From Massilia terrae (GTDB lineage: Bacteria; Pseudomonadota; Gammaproteobacteria; Burkholderiales; Burkholderiaceae_D): a stretch of DNA of 64,000 nucleotides. The stretch spans positions 372,001 through 436,000 of the forward strand of contig NZ_JANUGU010000004.1 in the NCBI RefSeq assembly GCF_024753145.1, written 5' to 3'. This document shows, piece by piece, positions 63,431-64,000 of this stretch (position 1 is the stretch's first letter; every line of letters starts with the position of its first letter). A program made the position numbers and the translations under genes. Under the pieces are notes generated by a model. That model did not search any database and had not been told where the DNA came from. It saw nothing but the letters and a program-made list of their open reading frames with translations.

Positions 63431-64000
63431 GCTTGTCCCCGGGCAGGATGCCGCTCAGGACTTGCCGCACCATCCCGCCCAGCATGCCCGACTCGTTTGG
63501 ATCCCCCTTAAACGTGGCCGACGCGAACTTGCGCGCGTTCTCGAAGGTGATGTGCGACGGCAGTGGCGGCACTTCCGGGTCGGTCTTGAACTCGATCACC
63601 ACCGGGCAGTTGGCCGCCAGCGCCTCCTTCCACGCCCCTTCCACCTTGTCCGGATCATTGCAGAAGATGCCCTTCAGCCCGATCAGCTCGGCAAAGCGGT
63701 GATAGGGCACGTCCGGAATCCGCTGGGTCGCCTCGAACTTCGGATCACCCTGCATCACGCGCTGTTCCCACGTCACCTGGTTCAGGTCCTCGTTATTGAA
63801 CACGCAGATCACGCAGGTCGGGTTGGCCCAGGTCTTCCAGTACTTCACGATCGTGATCAGCTCGGCCATGTTATTCATCTGCATGGCGCCGTCGCCCACC
63901 ATCGCGATCACCGGCCGCGACGGGTGCGCGAACTTGGCCGCGATCGCGTACGGCACCGCCGCCCCCATCGAGGCCAGGCTGCCGGACAGCGAACACTCCA
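63420..64000 (-). CDS. Thiamine-pyrophosphate-requiring enzyme (pyruvate oxidase/acetolactate synthase type), C-terminal part
   Basis: Cut by the right edge; 193 codons are visible. The C-terminal TPP-binding domain is clear: SGSLASMGAAVPYAI, then MVGDGAMQMNNMAEL with GDG, and the closing NN in VFNNEDLNQVTWEQR. The pattern fits pyruvate oxidase/dehydrogenase (PoxB-like) or related decarboxylases of 2-oxo acids. It is the first visible gene of the operon and its stop overlaps the membrane-protein start. Substrate cannot be fixed from this part. Confidence 0.85.
   Translation of the reverse strand, partial: ECSLSGSLASMGAAVPYAIAAKFAHPSRPVIAMVGDGAMQMNNMAELITIVKYWKTWANPTCVICVFNNEDLNQVTWEQRVMQGDPKFEATQRIPDVPYHRFAELIGLKGIFCNDPDKVEGAWKEALAANCPVVIEFKTDPEVPPLPSHITFENARKFASATFKGDPNESGMLGGMVRQVLSGILPGDKHEG

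Overview
The window is high-GC DNA packed with genes and looks like a chromosomal segment of a betaproteobacterium. Massilia or a related member of the Oxalobacteraceae is my best guess. The reasons are three TonB-dependent receptors, a trimeric Burkholderia-type porin, the ppx/sixA/ppk1 block, class I fumarase and Acs, and many hybrid kinases. The genus is inferred from style, not proven. No ribosomal RNA, CRISPR array, prophage or insertion sequence was seen. No gene-free stretch reaches 300 bases; the longest is 6319-6605, which holds two back-to-back promoters.

Layout. 1-8380: a TetR remnant cut by the window edge, then a glycan-use locus (LacI regulator, GH20 hexosaminidase, TonB receptor, GH29 fucosidase, sugar mutarotase). 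8364-12706: LysR regulator, porin, ModA-like periplasmic protein and tricarballylate/citrate-type MFS carrier, best read as a tricarboxylate (trans-aconitate) uptake locus. 12679-14548: a 46-residue protein, a Cys-rich protein and a diguanylate cyclase. 14600-22146: a two-component system followed by a tripartite RND metal-type efflux pump, all in one direction. 22255-26274: polyphosphate genes ppx, sixA and ppk1, with PhoB-type sites before ppx and ppk1. 26379-27275: a fluoroacetate-dehalogenase-type hydrolase. 27405-35432: TonB receptor, YfiR, a CHASE8-type hybrid kinase and a second hybrid kinase. 35559-37139: an S53 peptidase. 37230-37915: two unknown genes. 37968-42371: DUF2946 protein, TonB receptor, beta-propeller protein and thioredoxin-like protein, probably copper related. 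42452-46127: PsiF-repeat protein, DUF535 protein, nitronate monooxygenase and a Tgl-like protein. 46220-50812: a second two-component pair, a VOC protein and a third hybrid kinase. 50981-57408: acs, fumarase, a serine hydrolase, murI and tRNA-His. 57454-58037: a HigBA toxin-antitoxin pair. 58884-64000: a tight five-gene operon of a TPP enzyme, a membrane protein, GMC dehydrogenase subunits and an FMN 2-hydroxyacid oxidase.

The most interesting points are: (1) a YfiR gene coupled to a CHASE8-type histidine kinase and a TonB receptor in place of the usual YfiN cyclase; (2) REP-like elements at two sites, one inserted in frame inside a membrane-protein gene; (3) PhoB-type sites in front of both polyphosphate genes; (4) a hydrolase carrying the whole fluoroacetate dehalogenase residue set; (5) a probable periplasmic aconitate isomerase locus; (6) a Tgl-like transglutaminase fold in a proteobacterium; (7) the five-gene oxidoreductase operon. 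All calls come from reading the sequence and from memory of protein families; no database search was run.
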